Source of the DNA: Streptomyces sp. A012304 | GTDB lineage: Bacteria > Actinomycetota > Actinomycetes > Streptomycetales > Streptomycetaceae | Length of the DNA stretch: 64,000 nt | Reading direction: 5' to 3' | NCBI RefSeq assembly: GCF_026008495.1 | Contig: NZ_BQUN01000098.1 | Coordinates: forward strand, 159,541-223,540 | Part shown: positions 20,719 through 29,167 of the stretch, in pieces | Layout of the letters: every line of letters begins with the position of its first letter | Numbering within the stretch: position 1 is the stretch's first letter | Position numbers and translations under genes: made by a program | The notes under the pieces: generated by a model | What the model saw: the letters and a program-made list of their open reading frames with translations, nothing else | Databases searched by the model: none | What the model was told of the DNA's origin: nothing

Positions 20719-21069
20719 ATGAGCACCAGCAACACCGGAACCGGTGACGTCGACCCGGCCGTCCACGAGGAACTCGCACGGCTGCGCGACAGCATCGACA
20801 ACATCGACGCGGCCGTCGTCCACATGCTCGCCGAGCGCTTCAAGGCCACACAGCAGGTCGGCCACCTCAAGGCCCGCCACCAGCTGCCCGCCGCCGACCC
20901 GGCCCGGGAGGCCCGGCAGATCACCCGCCTGCGCACCCTCGCCGAGAGCGCCAAGCTGGATCCGGCCTTCGCGGAGAAGTTCCTCAACTTCATCATCGCC
21001 GAGGTGATCCGCCACCACGAGCGCATCGCCGACGACGCCGTCAACGGCTCGGCCCCCACCACGGGCTGA
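20719..21069 (+). CDS. Chorismate mutase (AroQ class)
   Basis: The 116-residue all-helical protein converts chorismate to prephenate for Phe and Tyr synthesis. It matches the AroQ fold: helix 1 ELARLRDSIDNIDAAVVHMLAERF, the KATQQVGHLKARHQLPAADPAREA turn with the conserved Lys, and helix 3 DPAFAEKFLNFIIAEVIRHHERI. No fused domain or signal peptide is present. A TAGGGT hexamer ends 8 nt before the ATG and no ribosome binding site is seen, which fits a leaderless transcript. It is divergent from the zinc-protease-like gene across 89 bp. Confidence 0.85.
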   Translation: MSTSNTGTGDVDPAVHEELARLRDSIDNIDAAVVHMLAERFKATQQVGHLKARHQLPAADPAREARQITRLRTLAESAKLDPAFAEKFLNFIIAEVIRHHERIADDAVNGSAPTTG

Positions 21070-21110
21070 CCCCCTCCACGACAGCGGGGCGGCCCCGGCC
21101 GAGCAGGCAG

Positions 21111-21207
21111 GCCGGCGGGGGAGCACCGGGCGTCGGCCCGCGGACGCCCGCGCCGGCGGGGGAGCACCGGGCGTCCCTCCGCGGACACCCGGGCCGGCGG
21201 GGAAAGC
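21111..21207. repeat. 41-bp tandem repeat downstream of chorismate mutase
   Basis: Copies beginning GCCGGCGGGG start at 21111, 21152 and 21193, exactly 41 bp apart. The first two share a 24-bp identical core; the third is truncated after about 15 bp. The surrounding gap (21070-21363) shows no gene and no clear promoter for pepN. Confidence 0.85.
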
Positions 21208-21363
21208 AACCCTTCACCCGCCCGGTCGGCGCCCCCTCACGGCCGTCACGGCGACGGCGCGGTGACCGCCCGCGCCCCGCGGCCCCGGCGCGCGAGCCGG
21301 GACAAACAGTGCGTACCGATCCGCCCCTGTGCCCGGCCTGCGCCATCAGGCAGCATGGCCTGC

Positions 21364-23844
21364 ATGTCCGTACTGACGCGCGACGAAGCGCAGACCCGTG
21401 CCCAGCTCCTCGACGTCCACCGCTACACCATCGAGCTCGACCTGACCACCGGAGACGAGACCTTCGAGTCCCTGACCGTCATCCGTTTCGCCGCGCGCAC
21501 GGGCGCGGACACCTTCGTCGAGCTCAAACCGGCCGAGCTGCGCTCCGTCACCCTCGACGGCGAGCCCCTCGACCCCAGGACACTGGACGACAACCGGCTG
21601 CCCCTGAAGAACCTCACCGCCGGCGAACACGAACTGCGGATCGCCGCGAGCATGCGCTACTCCCGCACCGGCGAGGGCATGCACCGCTTCACCGACCCCA
21701 CCGACGGCGAGACCTACCTCTACTCCCAACTGTGCATGGACGACGCCCAGCGCGTCTTCGCCGCCTTCGACCAGCCCGACCTCAAGGCCGTCTTCGACCT
21801 GTCCGTCAGGGCCCCCGAAGGATGGACCGTCCACGCCAACGGCATCACCGAGCACCTCGGCGAGGGCCGCTGGAAAGCCGCGCCCACCCCGCCGATCTCC
21901 ACCTACCTCGTCGCCGTCGTCGCCGGCCCCTGGCACTCCGTACGCACCGAGCACCGCGGCCTGCCCTTCACCCTCCACTGCCGCCGCTCCCTCGCCCCCT
22001 ACCTCGACACGGACGCCGACGAGATCCTCGACGTCACCCGCGCCTGCTTCGACCGCTACCACGAGAAGTTCGAGGAGCCCTACCCCTTCGACTCCTACGA
22101 CCAGGCCTTCGTCCCCGAGTTCAACGCCGGCGCCATGGAGAACCCCGGCCTCGTCACCTTCCGCGACGAGTTCGTCTTCCGCTCCGCCGTCACCGACACC
22201 CAGCGCCAGACCCGCGCCATGGTCATCGCCCACGAAATGGCCCACATGTGGTTCGGCGACCTCGTCACCCTGCGCTGGTGGGACGACATCTGGCTGAACG
22301 AGTCCTTCGCCGAGTACATGGGCTACCAGACCACCGCCGAAGCCACCCGCTTCACCGACACCTGGACCGAGTTCGGCGTCGTCCGCAAAGCCTGGGGCTA
22401 CGACGCCGACCAGCGGCCCTCCACCCACCCCGTCGCCCCCGACCACGTCGAGGACACCGCCGCCGCCCTCCTCAACTTCGACGGCATCTCCTACGCCAAG
22501 GGCGCCTCCGCGCTCCGCCAGCTGGTGACCTGGCTCGGCGAGAAGGACTTCCTCGCCGGCATCAACACCCACTTCGCCCGCCACAAGTTCGCCAACGCCA
22601 CCCTCGCCGACTTCGTCGACTCCCTGGCCTCCAGCACCGAACGCGACGTCCACGCCTGGGCCGAGGCCTGGCTGCGCACCACCGGCGTCGACACCCTCAC
22701 CCCCGCCCTCACCACCGACGCCGGCACCTGCGCCCTCACCGTCCAGCACACCGGCAGCCGCCCGCACCGCGTCCCCGTCGGCCTGTACGACCAGGACCTC
22801 TCCGACGAGGGCCGCCTCGTCCTGCGCGAACGCCTCGACCTGGACATCCCGCTCAGCGCCCCCCAGCCCATCGGCAAGCGCCCCGCCCTGGTCGTCCTCA
22901 ACGACGGCGACCTCACCTACGCCAAGGTCCGCTTCGACGCCGGATCCTTCGCCACCGTCCGCTCCAGCCTCTCCGGCCTGCCCGCGCCCCTCACCCGCGC
23001 CGTCGTCTGGAACGCCCTGCGCGACGCGGTCCGCGACGGCGAACTGCCCCCCTCCGCCTACCTGGACACCGCCCGCACCCACCTCCCGCACGAGACCGAC
23101 CTCGCCCTCGTCCAGGGCGTCCTCGCCTTCGCCGCCACCCAGATCGCCGACCGCTACCTCACCCCCGACGAGCGCCCCGCCGCCCTGGCCACCCTCAGCT
23201 CCCTGTGCCGCGACCTCATCCGCCGCACCGAGGACGGCGACCACCCCGACCTGCGCCTGATCGCCGTACGCCACTTCATCGACGTCGCCGCCCACCCCGA
23301 CACCATCGCCGCCTGGCTCGCCGACGGCACCGTGCCCGGCGGACCCGAACTCGACCCCGACCTGCGCTGGCGCGTCCTGGCCCGGCTCGCCGCCCTCGGC
23401 GCCGTCGACGAGACCGCGATCGCCGCCGAACTGGAGGCCGACCCCTCCGCCACCGGCCAGGAAGGCGCCGCCCGCTGCCGCGCCGCCCTGCCCGACGCCG
23501 ACGCCAAACGGCGCGCCTGGGAGGCGATGTTCACCACCGACGACCTGTCCAACTACCTCTTCACCGCCACCGCCCAGGGCTTCTGGCAACCCGAACAGGC
23601 CGACCTCGTACGGGAGTACGTGCCGCGCTTCTACCAGGACGCCGTCGCCCTCGCCGCCCGCCGCGGCCCCGCCATCGCCGACGCCGCCGGCCGCTGGGCC
23701 TTCCCCGCGCACGCCGTCGACACCGAGCACCTCACCCTCGGCGAGACCTGCCTGCGCGAAGCCGACCCGATCCCCGCCCTGCGCCGCAAGCTCGCCGACC
23801 AACTCGACGACCTCGCACGGGCGTTGAAGGTACGCGGCGCCTGA
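21364..23844 (+). CDS. pepN: Aminopeptidase N (M1 family zinc metallopeptidase)
   Basis: The 826-residue cytoplasmic enzyme removes N-terminal residues from peptides. It has the GAMEN substrate-binding motif (NAGAMENPGLVTF). The zinc site is H290, E291, H294 (HEMAH) plus E313 (NESFAEY), exactly the HExxH-x18-E spacing of M1 enzymes. A long C-terminal ERAP1-like helical domain completes the protein. The length is normal. ATG 21364 (MSVLTRDEAQ) is the start I prefer; ATG 21355, three codons earlier, is equally possible since neither has a good ribosome binding site. Streptomyces often has two pepN paralogues, and I cannot tell which this is. A strong terminator follows. Confidence 0.92.
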   Translation: MSVLTRDEAQTRAQLLDVHRYTIELDLTTGDETFESLTVIRFAARTGADTFVELKPAELRSVTLDGEPLDPRTLDDNRLPLKNLTAGEHELRIAASMRYSRTGEGMHRFTDPTDGETYLYSQLCMDDAQRVFAAFDQPDLKAVFDLSVRAPEGWTVHANGITEHLGEGRWKAAPTPPISTYLVAVVAGPWHSVRTEHRGLPFTLHCRRSLAPYLDTDADEILDVTRACFDRYHEKFEEPYPFDSYDQAFVPEFNAGAMENPGLVTFRDEFVFRSAVTDTQRQTRAMVIAHEMAHMWFGDLVTLRWWDDIWLNESFAEYMGYQTTAEATRFTDTWTEFGVVRKAWGYDADQRPSTHPVAPDHVEDTAAALLNFDGISYAKGASALRQLVTWLGEKDFLAGINTHFARHKFANATLADFVDSLASSTERDVHAWAEAWLRTTGVDTLTPALTTDAGTCALTVQHTGSRPHRVPVGLYDQDLSDEGRLVLRERLDLDIPLSAPQPIGKRPALVVLNDGDLTYAKVRFDAGSFATVRSSLSGLPAPLTRAVVWNALRDAVRDGELPPSAYLDTARTHLPHETDLALVQGVLAFAATQIADRYLTPDERPAALATLSSLCRDLIRRTEDGDHPDLRLIAVRHFIDVAAHPDTIAAWLADGTVPGGPELDPDLRWRVLARLAALGAVDETAIAAELEADPSATGQEGAARCRAALPDADAKRRAWEAMFTTDDLSNYLFTATAQGFWQPEQADLVREYVPRFYQDAVALAARRGPAIADAAGRWAFPAHAVDTEHLTLGETCLREADPIPALRRKLADQLDDLARALKVRGA

Positions 23845-23853
23845 ACCCGCCGA

Positions 23854-23884
23854 CCGCTCCCCGCGCGACCCGCGCGGGGAGCGG
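23854..23884 (+). terminator. Terminator after pepN
   Basis: A perfect 14-bp inverted repeat (23854-23867 with 23871-23884) with a 3-nt loop starts 9 bp after the pepN stop. It isolates the following DUF3800 cassette from read-through. Confidence 0.85.
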
Positions 23885-23908
23885 CCGATCGCCACCACAC
23901 AACAGAAG

Positions 23909-23938
23909 TTGACGGTGTGAAAGACGCGGGTCTAGCCT
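23909..23938 (+). promoter_or_regulatory. Consensus promoter of the DUF3800 cassette
   Basis: TTGACG (23909-23914), an 18-bp spacer and TAGCCT (23933-23938) match the Streptomyces HrdB-type promoter. The expected start near 23945 leaves about 270 nt of untranslated RNA before the DUF3800 frame. Confidence 0.65.
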
Positions 23939-23944
23939 GAAAAG

Positions 23945-24213
23945 CGTACGAGCCCTTCATTGCTCCGCGACCAGCAGACGGCACAGGCCGGATGCCACTC
24001 GGACCTCGAACTGGCGGACCCGGAGATCACACGCATCTCACCGGGCCACCGAGCAAGAGACCGAGGAGCGAAGCGGTGGACGACGTAGCGCGTATCGCCC
24101 GAATCCGTTTGCCTGACCGGCCCCGAAAGCCGGCTGGAGTGATCAGTTCGAAGCGGTGCAGCCGCCTGTCGTTCTGACGACCCTCGGATTCGAGCGAAAG
24201 GCCAGGAACAGCC
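23945..24213 (+). ncRNA. Candidate structured RNA upstream of the DUF3800 gene
   Basis: This stretch lies between a consensus promoter and the DUF3800 frame and has no plausible gene. Four hairpins stand nearly in a row: CCGGC/GCCGG (24117-24133), GCGG/CCGC (24153-24165), GTCGT/ACGAC with loop TCTG (24168-24181) and CTCG/CGAG with loop GATT (24183-24194). A longer-range CCACCG/CGGTGG pairing is possible upstream (about 24040-24080). Weinberg and co-workers (2017) described several structured RNA motifs named DUF3800-I to -XI beside DUF3800 genes; whether this belongs to one needs a covariance search. It could instead be a cis-acting leader. Confidence 0.45.
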
Positions 24214-24876
24214 ATCAGCGCACCTCAGCCGGTCGATCGTACCTACTACATCGACGAATCCGGCATCCCCCGAACCGGCCTCGCGCTCTACACCGCCCTG
24301 GGCGTCCCGACGGCCGACGCCGCGGACATCCTCCACGCCTGGCAGGCCCTGCGCGACCGCTGGTCCCACGACCACGGAATCCCTCCCGAGTACGAACTCC
24401 ACGCGAACGGATTCCTCGCCGGACGCGGACGCCCCGGTGGCCGCAACCCGCGCAAGATCGAGCGCTACCGCATGGCCCAGGAAGCCCTCGACGTGATCGC
24501 CGCCCAGCCCGGCCTGCACATCACCACCGTCTACACCCAGGACCTCACCCACTGGGGCCTGGCCAAGCGACGCGCCTACGACCGGCTCCTGCGCCTGCTC
24601 GACCAGCGCGCCACCGAGACCGGCGAGATCCTCGCCCTGGTCGTCGACGGAGACGGCAGCGAACACCTCTACGCCGACGCCCACCTGCGCCTGCGGCCCA
24701 GCCGCATCCCGCACCCGGCCGCGGCCGTCCCGGCCCACACCTCGCCGCATCTCCAGATGGCCGACCTCGTCGCCTACTGCGCCTGCCAGACCATCGCCCG
24801 CCGGCCCAGCCGGCAGTTCATGTGGGGCTGGCACGCCCGGCACCTGCCCAAAGCGACCGCCCCCGAACGGTGCTGA
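24214..24876 (+). CDS. DUF3800 family protein, apparent ATC start codon
   Basis: The 220-residue protein has DUF3800 features: an N-terminal YYIDESG with the first acidic residues, YELHANGF in the middle, LVVDGDGSEHLYADAHLRL, and the C-terminal SPHLQMADLVAYCACQTIAR block. DUF3800 is thought to have an RNase H-like fold, so nuclease activity is plausible but unproven. No ATG, GTG, TTG or CTG exists between an in-frame TGA at 24175 and the first conserved motif. ATC at 24214, six bases after AGGA, is the only well-placed start. The next in-frame ATG (24472) would delete the YYIDESG motif. The gene ends in its own terminator. Confidence 0.75.
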   Translation: MSAPQPVDRTYYIDESGIPRTGLALYTALGVPTADAADILHAWQALRDRWSHDHGIPPEYELHANGFLAGRGRPGGRNPRKIERYRMAQEALDVIAAQPGLHITTVYTQDLTHWGLAKRRAYDRLLRLLDQRATETGEILALVVDGDGSEHLYADAHLRLRPSRIPHPAAAVPAHTSPHLQMADLVAYCACQTIARRPSRQFMWGWHARHLPKATAPERC

Positions 24877-24893
24877 CCCCCACCCCACACATG

Positions 24894-24922
24894 ACGGACC
24901 CCGGCCGATGGCCGGGGTCCGT
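24894..24922 (+). terminator. Terminator after the DUF3800 gene
   Basis: A perfect 13-bp inverted repeat with a 3-nt loop (24894-24906 with 24910-24922). A second hairpin, GGCGCG/CGCGCC, follows at about 24936-24956, so the 175-bp gap before the next gene is also rich in structure. Confidence 0.8.
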
Positions 24923-25051
24923 GGAAGCAGACCTGGCGCGCATTCACCACGCGCCCTGACTGCACCCCCAAGTCTACCGGCCGGGGCTGCGCCGGGCCAG
25001 TGAACAACCGACCGACTTACCGCCCCACAGCAGCCCAAAGAAAGGAAAAGC

Positions 25052-27283
25052 GTGACCGCGACCACAGAATCACAGGACCACGACCCCTTCGGGCAGCATA
25101 TCCAAACCCCCGATGGTGGCCCCGAAACCATCTCCTTCACCTTCCAAGGCGAGGAGTTCACCGTCTCGGGCTTCGAACGCACCCTCCCCGACCCCTCCAC
25201 CCCCGGCGACCGCGCCCAGCTCGTCAAAGCCGGCCTCAACGCCGACGGCGCCGCCCTCGACGAGGACGCCTGGCACGCCGTCGCCCGCGCCATCATCTCC
25301 CCCGAAGCCGCCGCCGCCCAGCTGCGCTCCGCCAAGGGACAGGCCTCCGCCCTCATCGAGGAACACGTCGAAGGCGCCACCCTGCGCTCACTGCACACCA
25401 GGGTCTGGCTCACCGAACTCTTCCCCGGCCACCAGCCACGCACCGGCCAGGGCGCCCTCCCCGTCGAGGACCCCGAGGTCCACGGCGACGTCGACGACCA
25501 CGGACGCCCCTACGCCCGGGTCGTCTACCGCTACCGCGACCGCAAACACCTGCACGACCACCTCGCCCAGACCATAGAACAGACCCGCCACGCCAACCCC
25601 AACCCCTACGACCGCTCCATCCTCGCCCGACGCATCACCCGCGCCGTCATCGCCCACCCCTGCCGACTCGAGTTCGCCGACGGCGACGAACACATGGACG
25701 TCCTCGCCGTACGCGACGGCATCACCCGCCTCACCAGCGCATGGGCCCTGCTCACCGACGCCACCGAAGGCAGCACACCCTACGCCGACGAGATCGCCGC
25801 CACCGCACTGCGCATCCTCACCGCCGAGAAGACCCAGCGACGCGGCAGCAACGAGAAGTCCCTCAGCCAGCGCATGGCCCTCGGCCGACAGGACGCCCTC
25901 ACCGGACTCCTCGCCGAGTTCCAGCGCGGCGTCACCCAGGAACAGCCCGCCGACCGCTCCGTACGCATCGGCCAGACCCTCGTCGTCCCCGCCCAGATCA
26001 CCGTCGGCATCCACCGCCACGGCTCCGCCGGCCTCTCCGCCGAGGAAGTCTTCGACGACGCCGTCCGCTCCATCCTCGCCTCGATCCACGTCGAGTTCCG
26101 CCACTGGGAGGCCGCCGCACAGAACGTAGAGGTCGGAAGCCGCGCCATCAGCCGCGTCCGCCTGCCCGGACTACCCCAGAACAGCCTCCTCGAGGGCATC
26201 ATCGGCCTCGCCCTCGGACGCCGCAAACCCGAAGACCTCCCCGCCGTCTTCGGCCGGCCCGACATCCCCGGGACCCCCCTGTGGCGCGCCGTCTACCTCA
26301 CCCACTTCCTCACCCGGCCCGAAGTCTTCGAACAGGTCAAGAAGTTCGCCAAGGACATCAAGGGCACCAGTCAGATGAAAACCTCCGGATACGCCGAACT
26401 CCTCGGCCCCGTCATCGACCTGCCCTGGCGCGGCTACAAAGCCGGATCCCTCCAGCAGGCCCGCAATGCCTGGGCCAACGGCGGCGTTCTCACCAAGCAG
26501 GTCCTCGGAGACTGGCAGCCCACCCCCACCGCCGACTTCACCGACCTCGTCGAACCCGCGCTCAAAGGCAACAAGGACGCCCGCCAGACCCTCGCCGTCG
26601 CCGGCGGCACCGCCCTCATCGCCGACAAACTCATCACCCGCAACGTCGGCTCCGCCGTGGGCAAGACCGTCCCCTTCCGCGCCAACACCGACCAGATCGT
26701 CGCCGGCCTCGCCCAGTCCGAGGAAGGACTCTGGAGCCTCGCCTTCGCCGCCCGCGCCTTCGAGGCCAAACGCGAATGCCTGAACTCCTTCACCGACGCC
26801 CAGCTCCTGGCCCGCAACACGGCCGACATGTACACCATCCCCGCCGTCGACCTCTCCGCCCCCGACAAGATCGCCCGCGACGCCGGCGGCCGAGCGGTCC
26901 GACCCCTCGACCAATGGCGCGTCGTCGCCGTCTCCAACCCCGGCAAAGCCCAACAGGCCGAACAGGAACGCCAACAGCAGGACCACGACGCCGACAACGA
27001 ACCCTCCGTCGCCCAGAAACTCGCCGCCGAACGCCGCGCCCTGCGCCACGCCGTCGCCGAGGCCGGCCACGCCGTCGACCGCCTGCTGAAGATCGCGGAC
27101 AGCCCCGAAGCCCGGGCCACCACGGTCCACCCCTTCGGCTCCCAGGAAGAACTCGACCGCATGATCGCCGAGGTACGCCAACTCGTCGGCCGCATCACCC
27201 TGCATCCCCAGGCCGCTGATGAGGAGGAATGGGAGAACGAGGAGAACGAGGAGAATGACGGGGACGAGGAGTACACGGACTGA
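25052..27283 (+). CDS. Unknown 743-residue protein beside the DUF3800 gene
   Basis: I do not recognise this protein. It starts at GTG 25052 with AAGGA 6 nt upstream. It has no signal peptide or membrane segment. Residues 215-230 read MDVLAVRDGITRLTSA, which resembles the DGxxRL motif of ParB/sulfiredoxin-like and DGQHR-like domains; this is only a motif-level hint. The middle is mixed alpha with basic patches (EKTQRRGSNEKS; KKFAKDIKGTSQMK). Residues about 630-690 look like a coiled coil (QAEQERQQQDHD, then AERRALRHAVAEAGHAVDRLL), and the last 20 residues are almost all acidic. It lies 175 bp after the DUF3800 gene on the same strand. Confidence 0.75.
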   Translation: MTATTESQDHDPFGQHIQTPDGGPETISFTFQGEEFTVSGFERTLPDPSTPGDRAQLVKAGLNADGAALDEDAWHAVARAIISPEAAAAQLRSAKGQASALIEEHVEGATLRSLHTRVWLTELFPGHQPRTGQGALPVEDPEVHGDVDDHGRPYARVVYRYRDRKHLHDHLAQTIEQTRHANPNPYDRSILARRITRAVIAHPCRLEFADGDEHMDVLAVRDGITRLTSAWALLTDATEGSTPYADEIAATALRILTAEKTQRRGSNEKSLSQRMALGRQDALTGLLAEFQRGVTQEQPADRSVRIGQTLVVPAQITVGIHRHGSAGLSAEEVFDDAVRSILASIHVEFRHWEAAAQNVEVGSRAISRVRLPGLPQNSLLEGIIGLALGRRKPEDLPAVFGRPDIPGTPLWRAVYLTHFLTRPEVFEQVKKFAKDIKGTSQMKTSGYAELLGPVIDLPWRGYKAGSLQQARNAWANGGVLTKQVLGDWQPTPTADFTDLVEPALKGNKDARQTLAVAGGTALIADKLITRNVGSAVGKTVPFRANTDQIVAGLAQSEEGLWSLAFAARAFEAKRECLNSFTDAQLLARNTADMYTIPAVDLSAPDKIARDAGGRAVRPLDQWRVVAVSNPGKAQQAEQERQQQDHDADNEPSVAQKLAAERRALRHAVAEAGHAVDRLLKIADSPEARATTVHPFGSQEELDRMIAEVRQLVGRITLHPQAADEEEWENEENEENDGDEEYTD

Positions 27284-27463
27284 CCCACGGTTGGCCCCTC
27301 TCTGACTCCGGCGGACCGGTCCGGGCGGGGGGGGCGGTTGAGGCGGCGCGCCCTGTCGTCGTCCGGCCAGTGCGGCCCGGCTCGGTCCGAAGGGCTCGGC
27401 CGCCTGGCAGCCGTCGGCCGGTGGGCCCGCCGATCAGGGCCCCACGGCCGCGCAAAAGGGACC

Positions 27464-27572
27464 CGCCGAGTCGCTGTGCCCTGGTGGCCGCTCGGCCGCG
27501 CAAGGATCCGCCGAGCCGCTGTGCCCTGGTGGCCGCTCGGCTGCGCACGGGATCCGCCGAGCCGCCGCTCCC
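27464..27572. repeat. 45-46-bp tandem repeat in the gap before the decarboxylase
   Basis: Units beginning CGCCGAG(T/C)CGC start at 27464, 27509 and 27555. The first two are nearly identical over 40 bp (TGTGCCCTGGTGGCCGCTCG core). The third is partial. The rest of the 525-bp gap (27284-27808) holds GC-rich low-complexity sequence with no convincing gene, iron box or promoter. The repeat is in frame with the decarboxylase but lies upstream of its ribosome binding site. Confidence 0.8.
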
Positions 27573-27808
27573 GCTCACAGCCCGGCTCGATGCACCCCGA
27601 CCCGGGGCGGCTCAGCCCGACGGCTGCGCCCGGTGCGACCCGGCCCGACCCCTCCCGGCCCCGCCGGGACTCTTCACCCCGACCGACCCCCACCTCACGC
27701 GCCCCCCAGTACCCACTTTCGGGTCCCCTCCCCCCACTTGGCAGGCACGCCACCGCTTCCTCGGACAAGCTGGAAGCCCCCGCCGCCCTGCCCGCCCGGA
27801 GGAGCCCC

Positions 27809-29167
27809 ATGACTCTCCCGCCCCTCGCCTCGGGCCCCCAAGGACCCGACGCCCTACGGCCGTTGCTCGACACCGTCCTCCACGCCCTGGACACCGGCAA
27901 CCGCGCCCGTGGCGGACCACTGCCCCCCGGCGGACCCGACACGGTCACCGCACACGTCCATGCCGCCGTCGGCGACATCCTGCCCGACAACGGCGACCCC
28001 GACGCCCTCCACACCCTCGTCCACACCCTCGTCGCCGGTTCCGCCGACCCCGCCCACCCCCACTGCGCCGCCCACCTCCACTGCCCACCCCTCGCCGTGG
28101 CCACCGCCGCCGACCTCGCCGCCTCCGCCCTCAACCCCTCTCTCGACTCCTGGGACCAGGCCCCCGCCGCCTCCGCACTCGAAGCCCTCGTCACCCGCGC
28201 CCTCGCCCACGAAGCCGGCATGGCCGACGCCGTCGTCACCACCGGCGGCACCGACGCCAACCACCTGGCCCTCCTCCTCGCCCGCGAACGCCACGGCCCC
28301 GCCCTCCGCCTCATCCACGGGGCCAACGCCCACCACTCCCTGCCCCGCGCCGCCTGGCTCCTCGGGCTACCCGACCCCATCGCCGTCCCCGCCCCCGCCG
28401 GCACCCTCGACCCCGTCGCCCTCGACGAAGCCCTCAGCCGCGTCCCCGGCCCCCACCTCGTCGCCGCTACCGCGGGCACCACCGACGCCGGACTCATCGA
28501 CCCCCTCCCCGACATCGCCGCCCGCTGCGCAGCCCACAACGCCCGCCTCCACATCGACGCCGCCTACGGAGGCGGCCTCCTCTTCAGCGACCAGCACCGC
28601 CACAAACTCACCGGCCTCCACACCGCCCACACCATCACCCTCGACCTGCACAAACTCGGCTGGCAACCCGTCGCCGCAGGTCTCCTCGCCGTCCACGACC
28701 CCCACGACCTTGACCCCCTCACCCACCGCGCCGACTACCTCAACCCCGATGACGACACCGAGGCCGGCCTGCCCGACCTCCTCGGCCGCTCCCTGCGCAC
28801 CACCCGCCGACCCGACATCCTCAAAATCGCCGTCACCCTCAAAACCCTCGGCCGCACCGGCCTCGCCACCCTCGTCGACCAGGTCTGCGCCCACGCCCGG
28901 CACCTCGCCGACCTCATCGAACAACACCCCCACCTCGACCTCTACGACCGCCCCACCATCAGCACCGTCCTCTTCCGCCCCACCAATGCCACCGACGACA
29001 CCGTCGCCGCCCTGCGCCGCAACCTCCTCACCGACGGCCGCGCCGTCCTCGGCCGCGCCCGCCCCGACGGCCGCCTCTGGCTCAAAACCACGCTCCTCAA
29101 CCCCCACACCCGGCTCGACGACCTGGCCACCCTTCTGAAACTGGTGGAAGGAAACACCCCCGCATGA
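27809..29167 (+). CDS. PLP-dependent decarboxylase (group II, DesA/diaminobutyrate type)
   Basis: The 452-residue enzyme is a pyridoxal-phosphate amino acid decarboxylase. It has the VVTTGGTDANHLALLLARE region, the HIDAAYGGGLLF strand with the PLP-pairing Asp, and the lysine motif TLDLHKLGWQP that binds PLP. Members of this branch decarboxylate lysine or ornithine to feed hydroxamate siderophores. GGAGGAG lies 5 nt before the ATG. It overlaps the following N-hydroxylase by 4 nt (ATGA), giving the DesA-DesB type pairing. Third codon positions are strongly C-biased. Substrate (lysine versus ornithine or another diamine precursor) cannot be read from sequence. Confidence 0.88.
   Translation: MTLPPLASGPQGPDALRPLLDTVLHALDTGNRARGGPLPPGGPDTVTAHVHAAVGDILPDNGDPDALHTLVHTLVAGSADPAHPHCAAHLHCPPLAVATAADLAASALNPSLDSWDQAPAASALEALVTRALAHEAGMADAVVTTGGTDANHLALLLARERHGPALRLIHGANAHHSLPRAAWLLGLPDPIAVPAPAGTLDPVALDEALSRVPGPHLVAATAGTTDAGLIDPLPDIAARCAAHNARLHIDAAYGGGLLFSDQHRHKLTGLHTAHTITLDLHKLGWQPVAAGLLAVHDPHDLDPLTHRADYLNPDDDTEAGLPDLLGRSLRTTRRPDILKIAVTLKTLGRTGLATLVDQVCAHARHLADLIEQHPHLDLYDRPTISTVLFRPTNATDDTVAALRRNLLTDGRAVLGRARPDGRLWLKTTLLNPHTRLDDLATLLKLVEGNTPA

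Noticed and set aside
21111..21207. CRISPR-like array
   Set aside because: The 41-bp units are contiguous without spacers and there are no cas genes.
24156..24959. 267-codon frame overlapping the DUF3800 gene
   Set aside because: It is Arg/Pro-rich out-of-frame translation; the conserved DUF3800 motifs are in the other frame.
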